Position numbers and translations under genes: made by a program. The notes under the pieces are model-generated. The model was not told where the DNA came from, ran no database searches, and saw only the letters and a list, made by a program, of their open reading frames with translations. A stretch of 64,000 bases of DNA from Chondrus crispus (Eukaryota > Rhodophyta > Florideophyceae > Gigartinales > Gigartinaceae): positions 290,628 through 354,627 of the forward strand of contig NW_005179090.1 of NCBI RefSeq assembly GCF_000350225.1, in the 5' to 3' direction. This document shows, piece after piece, positions 43,731 to 54,424 of this stretch (position 1 is its first letter; each line of letters starts with the position of its first letter).

Positions 43731-45105
43731 CTCAAACGGAGACACCCCTTCGACCCTGATATCGTACAGGTGGTGGTGCCTCGGACGCCCCGCGCCAGGC
43801 TTCTTCGCTTGTGCCACAACCCGGCCATCGCTGGCACCCGGGCCAGAACCGTATGTACTACGCACTTCGACGCGAGTACTACTGGCCCCACCTGGCTGCA
43901 GACGTTGCAGCCACGGTGCGAGGGTGTCGGACCTGCGCGATGAACCGGGTCAAACTGAGGAAACATCTCAATCGATTGAGATTGTTCCCAGCTACGAGGC
44001 TGCTCGAGAGCTTCGCTATCGACATCTTGGGGCCGCTCCCCAAGACGAAGACAGGAAAACGATTCCTGCTCGTGATTACGGACCGCTTCAGTAAGCTGAC
44101 GCAAGTCGTTGCGCTCCGCACGATAACAGCGTACACGGTCGCAGTTGCTTTCTGCGACTCGTGCGTGGTAAAGTATGGCGTCTCTCGTACGTTGCTTTCG
44201 GACAACGGCCCTCAGTTTAATGTCAAGTTTTTCCACAGCACGTGCCGTGTTCTGGCGATAACAAAGTTGTACACTTCGGCGTACCATCCCCAGACGAACG
44301 GGCAAGCCGAGCGATATAACCGAACAATCGCCTCGATGCTGAGGAACTACGTGAGTGAACACCAGGACGACTGGGATGTGTATGTGGGGCCGCTTACTTA
44401 TGCGTACAAATCCCACGTACATCGCACCACACGCACCACGCCGTTTGAGCTCGTGCTCAGCAGGCCACCGCCGGAGTTCTCTCTCCGACGGGCGAACAGC
44501 AACGCGCCCCCGGCCGATAGGGGGAACCAACGTGCCGAGTTCTTCAAGACCTTAGACTCGACTATCCAGAATGCCTACGGGAGCTTGCGTCGGACGCAGG
44601 CTCGCACAAGCACGACTTCGATAAGCGCATACGACGTATTAATTCCCGGCTCCGTCCCGGAGAATACGTATATCTCAACCCCACCGATGAGGCTAAGACA
44701 TCGAACAAGCTAGCCTCGCCCGCTGTCGGACCCTAGCGCGTGCTCGCCAATGACCGCCGTACCATCACGATCGATCGTGATGGTGTCACCGAGCGCGTCT
44801 CCGCAGATCGCTGCGTGTATGCGCCACCGCCGACGGGCGCAACGCGTACGAGCACGACAACTCCGGATGACCTTGCCGACAAGGTCACCGAGGGTACTCA
44901 GTATGCCGTCGAACGACTACTCCAGCATCGAACCATGGAGAACGGAACTACAGAGTTTCTCATCAAGTGGGCGGACTACGACCAACCCACTTGGACAGCG
45001 CGTACACACGTCCCCGAGGAGCTAGTGTCACACTACGCCAAAACACTCCGGACACGTACAGGTAGAGACCTCTTCTCTGAACTGAAAGCGGACGTTCAGC
45101 CTTGA
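43731..45105 (+). pseudogene. pol: B3 integrase with variant chromodomain
   Basis: The zinc finger (HPGQNRMYYALRREYYWPHL, CRTCAMNRVKLRKH) and the complete DDE core are readable: AIDILGPLPKTKTGK (D), LLSDNGPQFNV (D) and HPQTNGQAERYNR (E). Three lesions are visible: a one-base deletion near 43830, a one-base deletion near 44605, and TAG at about 44735 where B2 has a Tyr codon. The chromodomain reads YAVERLLQHRTMENGTTEF, IKWADYDQPTWTARTHVPEE and ends with TGA at 45103-45105, overlapping the polypurine tract. Confidence 0.9.
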
Positions 45106-45116
45106 GGGGGGGGCCG
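45102..45116 (+). other. B3 polypurine tract
   Basis: TTGAGGGGGGGGCCG directly before the LTR; its TGA is the end of pol. This shows that no room exists for extra genes in this copy. Confidence 0.75.
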
Positions 45117-46055
45117 TGAAGTATAACCCCCCCTGGGGCTTTTTAGTTAGATTAGATCAACAACGGGATCCCATACTGTAGAGCTCGACGCTCTACAGTA
45201 CAATCGCGCGTGTCCACGTGTACACCACGGGGACAAGGGATACGCGCATACACGTGCACACGTGTACCACGCGCGAACGAAGCGCGCACGCACCACGGGT
45301 AATACGTGTAATGTCAGCCTCGACATAGCTGACAGTATTACAGTGCAGGCCGACCTGCACTACAGTAGCACACTACAGTACCTCGGTACTGTAGTGCTAT
45401 GATAGATTGTTTTGTATATTAAACAGGGAGCGAACCGACGGCGGCAGGAGGGGGACAAGCACGGACTTGTCCTCAACCGACCGCCAAGGTCAGTCCACCC
45501 AGCTTACTCTAACTACGCGCCTTCGCCTTCGCGCGCGTTAGGAGAAAGGGAGCGGGTAGGGGTCACGCGCGTGCGCGAGCGAGCCTAGATCCGCCTCCGC
45601 CCGTCAGCGCTGGTACGTTACCCAGCGCTGCTCCGGGGCGACGAGGCGTAGATCGGCCCGCGCGTACGCGTCGTCTCCGACCGTCCCGCTCTACCACACC
45701 CTACCACACCGCTACCAGGGCCTGCTTACCTGCCTCGTTAGCTGGTGCTTCACCCGTCTTCCCGTTCGAACGGGGTCTACGTCGGACTGCATATACACCC
45801 TCGGTCGTCTGGGGGTGTTTTTGCTACATACATACGTCCGTTTCGGTTGTGTATCGCGCGCGCTGGCTTCTATGCCAATATCGGTCGCTCCCGATCACGC
45901 ACCACGGGGCGACTTCGCATAACTGGCCAGTGAGCCACTCTGATTTCGCGAGCTCGTCCGATCGGTTCAATTAGTGCGTCAGGTCCGCGCGGCGTGCTCC
46001 CTCGTTATTGCCTCCGCCTCTCACCCAACCCAGGGCGGAGAGCAGTTATCCCACA
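45117..46055 (+). repeat. B3 3' LTR, 939 bp
   Basis: Starts TGAAGTATAACCCCC (TGTAG in B2) and ends AGCAGTTATCCCACA, a near match to the inverted start. U3 (45190-45420) is rich in cacgtg, ctacagta and gtgcag dyads. Its last 227 bp are repeated in inverted orientation at 46119-46345. Confidence 0.75.
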
Positions 46056-46118
46056 GTCGTCCCGCGTTGCTACTCGCTCCCCTTGCTCTGTGTTTTTGTC
46101 TGTTTCTGCAGTGTCTAC

Positions 46119-46880
46119 TGTGGGATAACTCCTCTCCGCCCTGGGTTTGGTGAGAGGCGGAGGCCTTGTAGAGAGAGCACGCGACGCGGACAAGCGGCGC
46201 GAATAGATCCGATACGGGCGAACTCGCTAAAAGGGAGATGTTCACTGGCCCGTTACGCGCAGTTGCCCCGTGGTGCGTAAACGGGAGCGACCGGTAATCG
46301 GTAAGAAGCCAGCGCGCGCGATAGACAACCGAAACGGACGTATGTAGCCGCGAAAGGGACGGGGGCGAGCTTGCCCCAGTTTACTGGTGGGGACGGGTGT
46401 CAGGTCTTAACCCCTCAGAGGTACGCCTCGGACACCTGTCCCACTACAGTAGTACAGTGCCTGCCGCCTAGTGCGTGCCGGGTGCTGTACACAATTGAAA
46501 AGCTAGCGCCATAATTACTACTACCGCACGGACACTGCTACTACACGTGTGCACTACTGTACACGCGTGATGCTTACAGACTACTGCACGGACGATACGT
46601 GTGTTACTGCGCATATGTAACACGTGTGGACTACCGCACGGACGACACGTGTCCTACTGTACACGTTTGTCACGCCACGACCAGTCGGTACACGCGCGCG
46701 CTCCCTACATGTGGGCACACCCGCCCACGTGTGTACCGTGCACGGCCGCACGGTTAATAACCTGCCCGGGCGCGCGTCAGTTTTCAAACTACATCTACAT
46801 ACCGTGCACGCGCGGCCGGATCTCGTTTCCGGTTATCACCGGGTGGTCTCCCGTATCGCACTCCCCACGCGTCCCGAACA
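46119..46880 (-). repeat. Inverted family B LTR fragment
   Basis: Starting from 46119 and going right, this is the reverse complement of the B3 LTR end, then the R block also found at 9150-9500. The U3 that follows has three repeats of actac(c/t)gcacggac with nearby acgtgt (about 46522-46680). The outer terminus is not found, so the right end is approximate. Confidence 0.65.
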
Positions 46881-48582
46881 CGCGAACTCTCTCTTGAGGC
46901 CGCCAACCGTGGCATCAGTGCTCGACGCTTCTGCCTTCTTCAGGGAGATTTCGATTTCATAGCGCTCGCGCTCTTTCAAGAAGCGAGCCATCTTAAGGTG
47001 GCTTGCGTCCCCGTGAATTCACGGGGATGACGCTACGCAAGATGGTCTCAGCGATAGGTGCGAATACGGGCACCGAGGCGGATGCCGCAGCAGCGGCAGA
47101 GTTGTCGCCAGACATGCTGGATGCCTGAGCCTTGCGGCTGGTCAGGGTTTTTGGGTGGCGATTGGAGCGGAGAGTCAGAACGAGCCGTGTAGAGAGTGTA
47201 TATCCGCAGAATGACACTACAGGAATTTCCGCTTTCACGGACCGGACAACTAGGGCGGATCTTGCTCAGAGCGAGCAAAGATGATGACCTTGCTGCTCAG
47301 TGATGGTGAGAGTGTTTTTTCGATCGTTTGTCCCCCCTTTACTCTAAAAGAACGGACTTTGTCTTACATAGACATATTAAACTACTTACAGTACCGTAAA
47401 AGGGTACTTGACCTATACAGAGGGGCACAGACTAAGCTTAACTAAAGCTGAGTTCGAGAATGTCCGCATGAAACCATTACGTGGCGCCAGTATCAAAACC
47501 ATAACAATTTGTTCTCTGCGTTGGTAGAATATTTACCGAAGTAAATATATGTCTGACTTCAATGTCGAGTCAGATCTTGAAAAGCCGACCCTTCCGAGAG
47601 CGTGTGCTACGTGCGACGGGAACTGTCGGGAGGAGTTGGTCTGTCCGGTTTGTCCACAAACGGGCCGCCTACAGCAGGAAGGTAGACTGCCGAAGGGCAG
47701 CGGATGCAACAAGTCACCGTTGCCCGGGGACAGGGATGCCGAGTTGGATAGGCTGATTCCGTGCGCGAGGTTCTAAGATTCAAACGCGAACTATATCGCC
47801 GCGTGGTTCAACAGTCTCCTCACTGCTCGGTTGTCAATGCTTGACGCCCTCTTGAGCCTTCGACTATGCCGGACTAGTTGCACTAGGATTTTGGTTGTGC
47901 AATTAAAGCACTGTGTTGTTCTGTTCTTTTGTTCGTTGTTGGTTACTGTTCATATCTATCCGCAAACGTATCTACTTATATCGCTAATGCAGAGCTACTT
48001 CATTCCTAATGCTCCAGCTAGGCGCCTCTCGATAAAGCAAAAACGATGGCCGCTGACATGATACTGTATTTGGCGCATATGCCATGTATGCGATATCAAC
48101 CCTGAATTTCAGATTCCCATTTCGAGAATCGTAAGCCTGATTTATCATATCCATTTCCTTCGTTGGTTCCATGCGTGCAGATTAACAGCCAGCGGGCAAC
48201 ACCTTTACATGGACCTTCTTTCATAGCCTTGGTGTTGACATGGCAATGAGTGTAATACGAGTTTCGGGCTTGTTCAATTCGTAAAGTGAAATCTTTTGAA
48301 ATCTTTTTATCAATTGCCTCTGTTGAAGGCGGGATTCCGCTGTAGCAGAGATCCGGTCGAATCTTAGCACCGCAACTACCGCCTCTCGATCCCCATCTAG
48401 AATTTCTCCTGCATCAACTATCTTTGTAATCTGTTCTGCTCTGATCAAGGCGGCCCCGTCGGCGCATTTAACATTACAGGTACTTATAGATACTGTAGCG
48501 ACATCAAATCTATTCCACTACAGCAGAACGACCCAAGAAGCAGCTCAAGTTTGAGAGCGATTTATTCAGAAAAGCAGGTAGT
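46881..48582. other. Mostly unassigned sequence with one possible gene remnant
   Basis: On the minus strand 47117-46993 reads MSGDNSAAAAASASVPVFAP, then ILRSVIPVNSRGRKPP and a stop. One base out of frame it continues MARFLKERERYEIEISLKKA (about 46985-46900) until the LTR fragment. It may be the truncated, frameshifted N-terminus of an unknown gene. A perfect 18-base palindrome, CCCCGTGAATTCACGGGG, lies at 47008-47025. I see nothing else convincing up to 48582. Confidence 0.3.
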
Positions 48583-49150
48583 CTATCTGCTGGCCCTACG
48601 ACGACGGAGCTCGTCATGGTCAGGAAAGTGATTGTAATCACTCTGTCCAAGGAAAGTTCTAGCCCAGCTGAGCCAGCTATTCTTCTCTTCAGTACTGAAG
48701 CCGAACGCGTTGCCTGCAAGCCTTTCAGCTTGCTCATTTGTATTGTGGGCAGAGCCAAACATGACTCGCGAGTCCCTGGCTCCCTGGCTGCTGAGCTGGA
48801 TTGCACCAGTTGTGATCAACCAATATGCGAGGTTAAAGGCCTTCTGGGAGTACTGTTTCAGAGCTTTGATGATAACGTCCGGGGGTTCGTTGGTTTGCAT
48901 TTGGTAGGCTAGAGTGTTGACGGCGTTGTAAAGTGCATTTACGGCGGTGGCGGAATAGCCTATTTTTTGCGCGCTCAAGAATGGGACCGATGATGTCTCT
49001 CGAACCTGCGCGTTCGGATGATGAGAGAATGAGGTCGCTGTTGTCGTTTTTGTTGTGGTTGGGGGTTGCTGCTGTATGCGTAATGGAGATGAAGGTGAGA
49101 AAGGCTAGGAAGAGCAGGGGAAAGGTTGAAGTGCGAGAAGAGAAAGTCAT
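48583..49150 (-). CDS. Putative small secreted protein, frameshifted or spliced
   Basis: The frame from ATG at 49148-49150 begins MTFSSRTSTFPLLFLAFLTF, ISITHTAATP, a good signal peptide with probable cleavage after THTA. That frame becomes Arg-rich after about 48980. An overlapping frame carries a protein-like 130-residue segment: SAQKIGYSATAVNALYNAVN, YQMQTNEPPDVIIKALKQYS, FNLAYWLITTGAIQLSSQGA, WLSWARTFLGQSDYNHFPDH. It ends with a basic tail RRRRASR at 48583. The two parts could be joined by a one-base shift (a run of C near 49063 or of A near 48962) or by a short intron; I cannot tell. No family is recognised. Its codon use and lack of repeats make it the only likely host gene here. Confidence 0.45.
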
Positions 49151-49199
49151 TGCTGCGTTGAGTTCGGTTGGGGGTGACTGGAAGACGGGATTGTGTGTG

Positions 49200-50298
49200 T
49201 TGCAATGCGTTGATGAAGAGCAGGGAAGTTGCGTAGGTGTGACGGTGGGGTGTTTTATAATGTTTGCTCAGGTGGGAGGCAGGATTAAATAGCCATGCCC
49301 GAGAGCGAGGAGATGCTGGGATATCGATAGAAGAGGTTTACAGATAGAGAGAAAATCGAGGTAGTTGGGTGGTGGATGCGGATGCAAGGTTGCGAATGTG
49401 AATCTCGTAAATAATTGAGCCGGTTGATGGGGTGTGTATGGAGCCGAAAAAGACGAAGAAGTGAAGCGTTTGTGTGCGGAGAGAATGGACGCGGACGTTT
49501 GTGTGTGTGTGTGTGTGATGGAGATTGGGTGGTTGTGTTGGAAAGCGCCTGTTGAGTGTGGATGGGGCGGTTGTGTGGTTGTGTGGACGTGGTGGTCTCT
49601 GCCTGTTGGGGGTGGGGGGGAACGTGTGGTGTGGAAGCTTAGTAGAGTCAGGTGGGATGCACAGTGTGGGCGCGGCGGAGGTGCGGTATCATGGGAGTGA
49701 TGCGAACTTAGTACTACCCTTGAAGGGTACACCGTACGAACGATTTCGAGGCACCCTGCGTGTTATCAAGGGTAATACACGACCATACAGTAGTTGCGTC
49801 AAAGGTGGCGAATGTGATCTGAAAGCTATCCGGAGAGGATACGGAATGAATGCGACGGTGCAAGGCCTTTTTGACATTGCATGTGTGTCAATTTTTGTGA
49901 CCATGTCTGTCGCAGTATAGGGCATACACGTGATAATCGGCTATATGATGTACAGTACAGTAGCAAGTGAGCAATCATCGACAAGGTTTTGGAAAGCGGA
50001 AGAATCGTATTAAAAGAGCTTACCTTACTGCGTACACGTGTGTACAGCAATGCACAGTGACGTCGGCTAGTCCTCACCACGCATACGCCCCAAGCAACCG
50101 ACAAGTGAAGGGTAAGTGTGCCAAACATCGTTTCAGATCAACACTTTCAGATCCAGTCCAACCCGATCAAATTGGACGCGTCAAGATGCGAAGACATCAC
50201 ATCACATCACATCACATCAAAATGCACTGCGACATTCTGAACCATTCAAATTCCATCCGGAAAGCCTTGGTGCCTCCCGAACGTTTGTGCACTACGGT
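49200..50298. other. Intergenic sequence with microsatellites
   Basis: Contains a (GT)n run at about 49500-49516 and an (ACATC)n run of about five units at 50194-50219. A His/Pro/Thr-rich minus frame at 49268-49732 is low complexity and not accepted as a gene. A hairpin-like acccttgaagggta lies at 49727-49740. Confidence 0.6.
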
Positions 50299-50303
50299 AC
50301 AGT

Positions 50304-50857
50304 TGTGACAAATCCTGATCCCGACATCGTAGGCGAGCGGGTAGAAGGACAAGTGGTTGCAGTTGATAGGGTCCTACTCTACAATCACGGTGGGGAGCAC
50401 AAATGCCCGGAGACTGCCAGTCTCCTAAATGTAAGTCTTTGTTGGTCTGTCAGGTCACTACCTTTTCTCCCTTCTACCCTAGGGTCAACCATCAACTATA
50501 TATAGAGTCTCTGGACTCTCTCCCTCCGCGCTCAGGTCAGCCTGCGGGCATCGTGCTTCTACCGTCAAGCACGGTTATGCTCACTTCGAGCTTTTAGCAT
50601 TTAATTACCCTTCCTGGTAATAAATATAGAACTGCACTTGTATTCCTCCTGAATGCAAGCGCCTTCTCCAATACACATTATCAATCATCGATCCATACAT
50701 GCATTCCTTCCGAATGCAAGTACCCCGATGAGTACAGTCAGATTCTAGTGCAACTTACACGTCTGATCCTGAGCTGTTCTTTACTGTGTGCGTCTCACGC
50801 CTCTTGATATCCCGTGGCTGTAATGAATATGTACAGCTCGAAAGTTGTTCATTCACA
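50304..50857 (-). repeat. C1 3' LTR
   Basis: The plus strand begins TGTGACAAATCC and ends TTCATTCACA, so termini are TG...CA in both orientations. The minus-strand polypurine tract TGGGGAGAA lies at 50858-50866. Confidence 0.95.
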
Positions 50858-50921
50858 TTCTCCCCAGTCACACGCATTGCATGTTTGAGACTTCAGTATA
50901 CTTTGGACTATCGATGTCAAC

Positions 50922-52364
50922 TTATTTCCATGTCGTACTGTCCAGACAGTAACCGGAGTTCAGGTCTATGCACATCATACCGGTTGATGCGATGTTATTG
51001 AGGACAGCATAAGTGCTGAGATTCCTCTTGGTAAGTGCGTCAGCTGGATTGTCGGTGCCGGGGATCCATGGCATGAATTCCAGTACCTTCGAGTCGAAGC
51101 TGTTGCGCATTCTTTGTACTGTAGGCCGTAGCCTATAATCCCGACCTTCGTGTAGTGTTGTAATCGTATCATATAGACACTTCGAATCCGTTAGCAATTC
51201 ATTCCGGATCTCTGTTTTCGGGAAGATGCACCTTATACCATACTTCAAGTAGAATCCCCGGTCATCCGCATCTGCACAAGCCAATATCTCAGCACCATAT
51301 GGAGAGTAACTAACTCTTTTCTGTTTGTTACTACACCAGTCCAATAAATGGTAGTAATCGATGCCTTGATTCAGTACTATCCTTAATCCGGTAAGGAAAC
51401 CAGTCTGACCGTACCCGTGCCCTGTGGACTGGTTGAAAGAAGCATCTGAAAAAGTAGTGATCATAACTTGCTTGATGTCTTCCGTCCTCGGCGGTGATTT
51501 GTATCTTATCCACGGTTTAAGTTTCAGCAATTCAGCCAGCATACTGTTGGCCATTGCCAAGTGCTCAACCTTGATTCTTCCGATCATTTGCTGAAGCATT
51601 GACGTAACGAAAGACGCCTGCGGGAGTACTCCGTTTCCAAGGTACATCAGGGTTGCTGCCAGAGATCTATATTGTTTGACCTCGGCTGTGTTGGCTAGCT
51701 CGTTGTGCTCCTTCTTCCTCGTACGTAATAGCACGATAGGCTTTAGTCGCTCAATATATCTTAGCATGGACATTCTTATACTTCCGTTCTTCTCTTGCTC
51801 GATCTGGCATCCATCAAAGTACATCTTTTAGTGGACTACTGTATCAGTAGTCCCTACCACAAATCTTTTCTTTAGGGTGGAGATGAAATATTCTATGTCC
51901 TGTATGGCTCCTCCTAATAGGAAGTCATCTGTTACTTTCGCCACGAGTAACTTAATACTCCCATCCGTTGCTCGTCTCAGAAATAGTTGCCATATACCGA
52001 ACACGCGCTCGAGGCCTGCCTCGTTCGGCATCCAGTCTTCTACGACTTTTTGCCATTGTCGTCCAGCTTCTACTATGCCGTAAGGCAGCTTGAGTAGTTT
52101 CCATAGCAGTCCTCTTACGCTTGGCCATTGGCGCGGTGGCCTTACATAAATTTCCCTCTTGATAGGCCCACTCTGCAGATAGGCTCCTTTTATGTCTGCA
52201 GATCCCATTCTGAAACTGAAGAACGTCACAAGTGAGAGCAGTAGTCGTATGACAAATAATGGGGCGTTGGACGAGTCTGAGCGTACGTTTTCCTTATCTC
52301 TGCCCCGATTTCCGTGCGGCACGATCCTGGCCTTCAGATTCCGGCTTCCGTCCTCATCAGATTT
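50922..52364 (-). pseudogene. pol: C1 reverse transcriptase and RNase H
   Basis: In frame with the protease-integrase part but separated by TAG at 52365-52367. The RT starts in KSDEDGSRNLKARIVPHGNR and holds SADIKGAYLQSGPIKREIYV (catalytic Asp), LPYGIVEAGRQW and VAKVTDDFLLGG. In the last, T-D-D replaces the Y-V-D-D of most copia elements. TAA at 51828-51830 splits RT from the connection and RNase H (MYFDGCQIEQEKNGSIRMSM, LAATLMYLGNG, RVSYSPYGAEILACADADD, LTDSKCLYDTI). It ends at 50922. Confidence 0.85.
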
Positions 52365-54424
52365 CTATTTGTAGAAAACATGCGAGGTAATCACATTGGC
52401 TGAGCGTGGGATGTCTTTATCGTGAACCTCTTCGTATGCGTCAGCACAATTCGAGTCGTGTTCTTTCTTAAGTGCTTCCTGGAGCAGCCATGGGCTGGCG
52501 AAGGAGAGGTGTGAAGCTGTCACTTGCTTGGCACCGACTATTTCGTGTATCTGTTTAAGTTGTCGACTGTAGTCTCGTGTCAAGTCTACTTTCTTCGTTA
52601 TCTTTCCTGCATTGGTCTTGTTATCACCGATATCTTTTGTTGCTGCGTCTACAGTTTTGTCTGCGCTGTTGCTGAATGGTTCTCGTTTCATTACGTGTGA
52701 CGCTGTACCGGAATCTGTAATATTCTTCCCCCCATCGTGTTGCACGGTACTGATTGCGTTTGCCAATAGGGTCTGTTGTTGTACTGTAGAGGGTTCGCCG
52801 TCGTCAGCCGACATGCTCATAGTAAGCCGAAGCTGACGCTCAGGTGCGCTTGGCGGATCCTCGTCCGGTTTGTGCGTAGCGCTAGCCATTCCGGCTAGTA
52901 TATCGTCTTCGGGGGGTGGAGATTCGTCTTTTAAAGGCGATGATAGTAGTTGTGCAGTCAGCTCACTACGTGGCGCAAAGCGTACATCCTCGTATGCAAC
53001 TCGCATAAGCGGACCGCGTTGTGCGCGGCGGGCAATGAGGAATTGAGTTTCAGCACTTACTACGGTCGCGCGTATCCAGTCATTACGTTCCGTATGCTTA
53101 GATGACCTATGGAAAACCCACACTGGGTCATCTTTGTTGAATATGTCTCGACGGACAACGTTAGATGCTCCAGAGTTCAATAAGCGCTGTAGTGTACGTG
53201 TTGCCAGTTGCTCCTTATGTGCATTGAGAAGCTCTGACGTGACAACAGTCTTCGGGATTCCCACGATTGATGGACAGTATCCACGTGCCAATTCGAATGA
53301 GCTCAGCAATCGGTTGCCGGAGAATAAGTTGGATAAAAACGCTGCGCGGGTGATGATCGTTTCGGCAGTTGTATCTGTGCTGGTTGATTCATCATTCAAT
53401 TTGGCAACGATAACTTTCATTGTGCCATTCTTGCGCTCCACTATCCCCAACTTATTGTGTCGTCGCGTCGGACGTGGTCGGAATAATACATCGTGCGTTT
53501 CCAAATATGTGCGCAGAGGTCTCCTGTTATACTCATCGTCTGCCGAGACTGCCTTTGGCGCTCCGTGTCGGCATACCCATACGTTGTCGACTGCCTTGAC
53601 GATAGTATCCATATTGCGATTTTCCACGACGGCAACTTCGGAGTAGGCTGTTCCAGTATCGGTCATGTTCATGATCGTGCGCTGCGCTTGACGTACTTTT
53701 TCAAAAAAGAAATCTATCTGCAGTTCTTCATTAAACGCTTCGTTGACATGTGTTAGTGAGACTTTTCGCAACGCTTTCGGGTGTCCATTTTTAGCACAGA
53801 TTTCACATGCGTCGCACACTGCTTCGATAGCCTTTCTCATCTCTGTGTTTAGTATACGTGCGTCCCTGCAAAGTGCTTTCATGTCTGCTTTGGAAGCGTG
53901 GGTGTACCTGTGCACACGTTTGCATAGTGCTAATGGCGTCCGTTTTGCTGTCGTTCTTGCGTTACCAAGCAGGGTACCGACACATGATCGTGGATGAGGC
54001 GCTACATCCAGTCGGAGTCTACTGTCCGAGGGTACGAAATAAGTGTACAGGACCCGCTCTACTTTGTCCGTCGGCCGTTTCATAGATATAAATTTTTGGG
54101 TATTTCTGTTGAACGTATAGCAATGTGCCCGTATGTCCATTCCAATGATCAAAGGGGAATTTCCAGCCACGAGGTCAAATGTGATAGATGTAGGTTTTCC
54201 AGTACTGTCTTGAACTGTAAGTGTCCATGAGCAAACCGTCATTCTTGCGTCGTGACATTCTGTTCCCCATCCATGTAGGTATTTCTCGCGAGGTGGTATC
54301 AGGACCAAGGGGATACCAAGTATGTCACAGAGTGTCGCTGCATTTTTTATACCGCCTGTCGAGGTCGGTGCTCCTTCGTCTAGTATGGGATTAGGGTCGG
54401 GTGGAAGCAAGCCTAATCCCTTTA
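52365..54424 (-). CDS. pol: C1 protease and integrase part of Pol
   Basis: This frame is -1 relative to the gag end (TAA at 54422-54424) and overlaps it slightly. The protease motif is ILDEGAPTSTGG, so D-E-G replaces D-T/S-G. The integrase zinc finger is H-x3-H (HRYTH) with C-x2-C (CDACEIC). The DDE core has LQIDFFF (D), AVSADDEYN (D) and GIVERKNGTMK (E). The C-terminal domain includes DDPVWVFHRSSKHTERNDWI and a long acidic spacer. It would process the polyprotein and integrate cDNA. The frame ends at TAG 52365-52367, right where RT should begin. Confidence 0.85.

Larger units (their letters stand above)
43731..46055 (+). mobile_element. B3: 3' part of a family B element
   Basis: Integrase from just before the zinc finger, chromodomain, polypurine tract and a full 3' LTR (45117-46055). 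The 5' part is lost because A3, inserted at 43730, is itself truncated. Confidence 0.85.

Noticed and set aside
49268..49732. His/Thr/Pro-rich 154-codon minus frame
   Set aside because: Arises from CA/GT-rich simple sequence; no protein-like composition.
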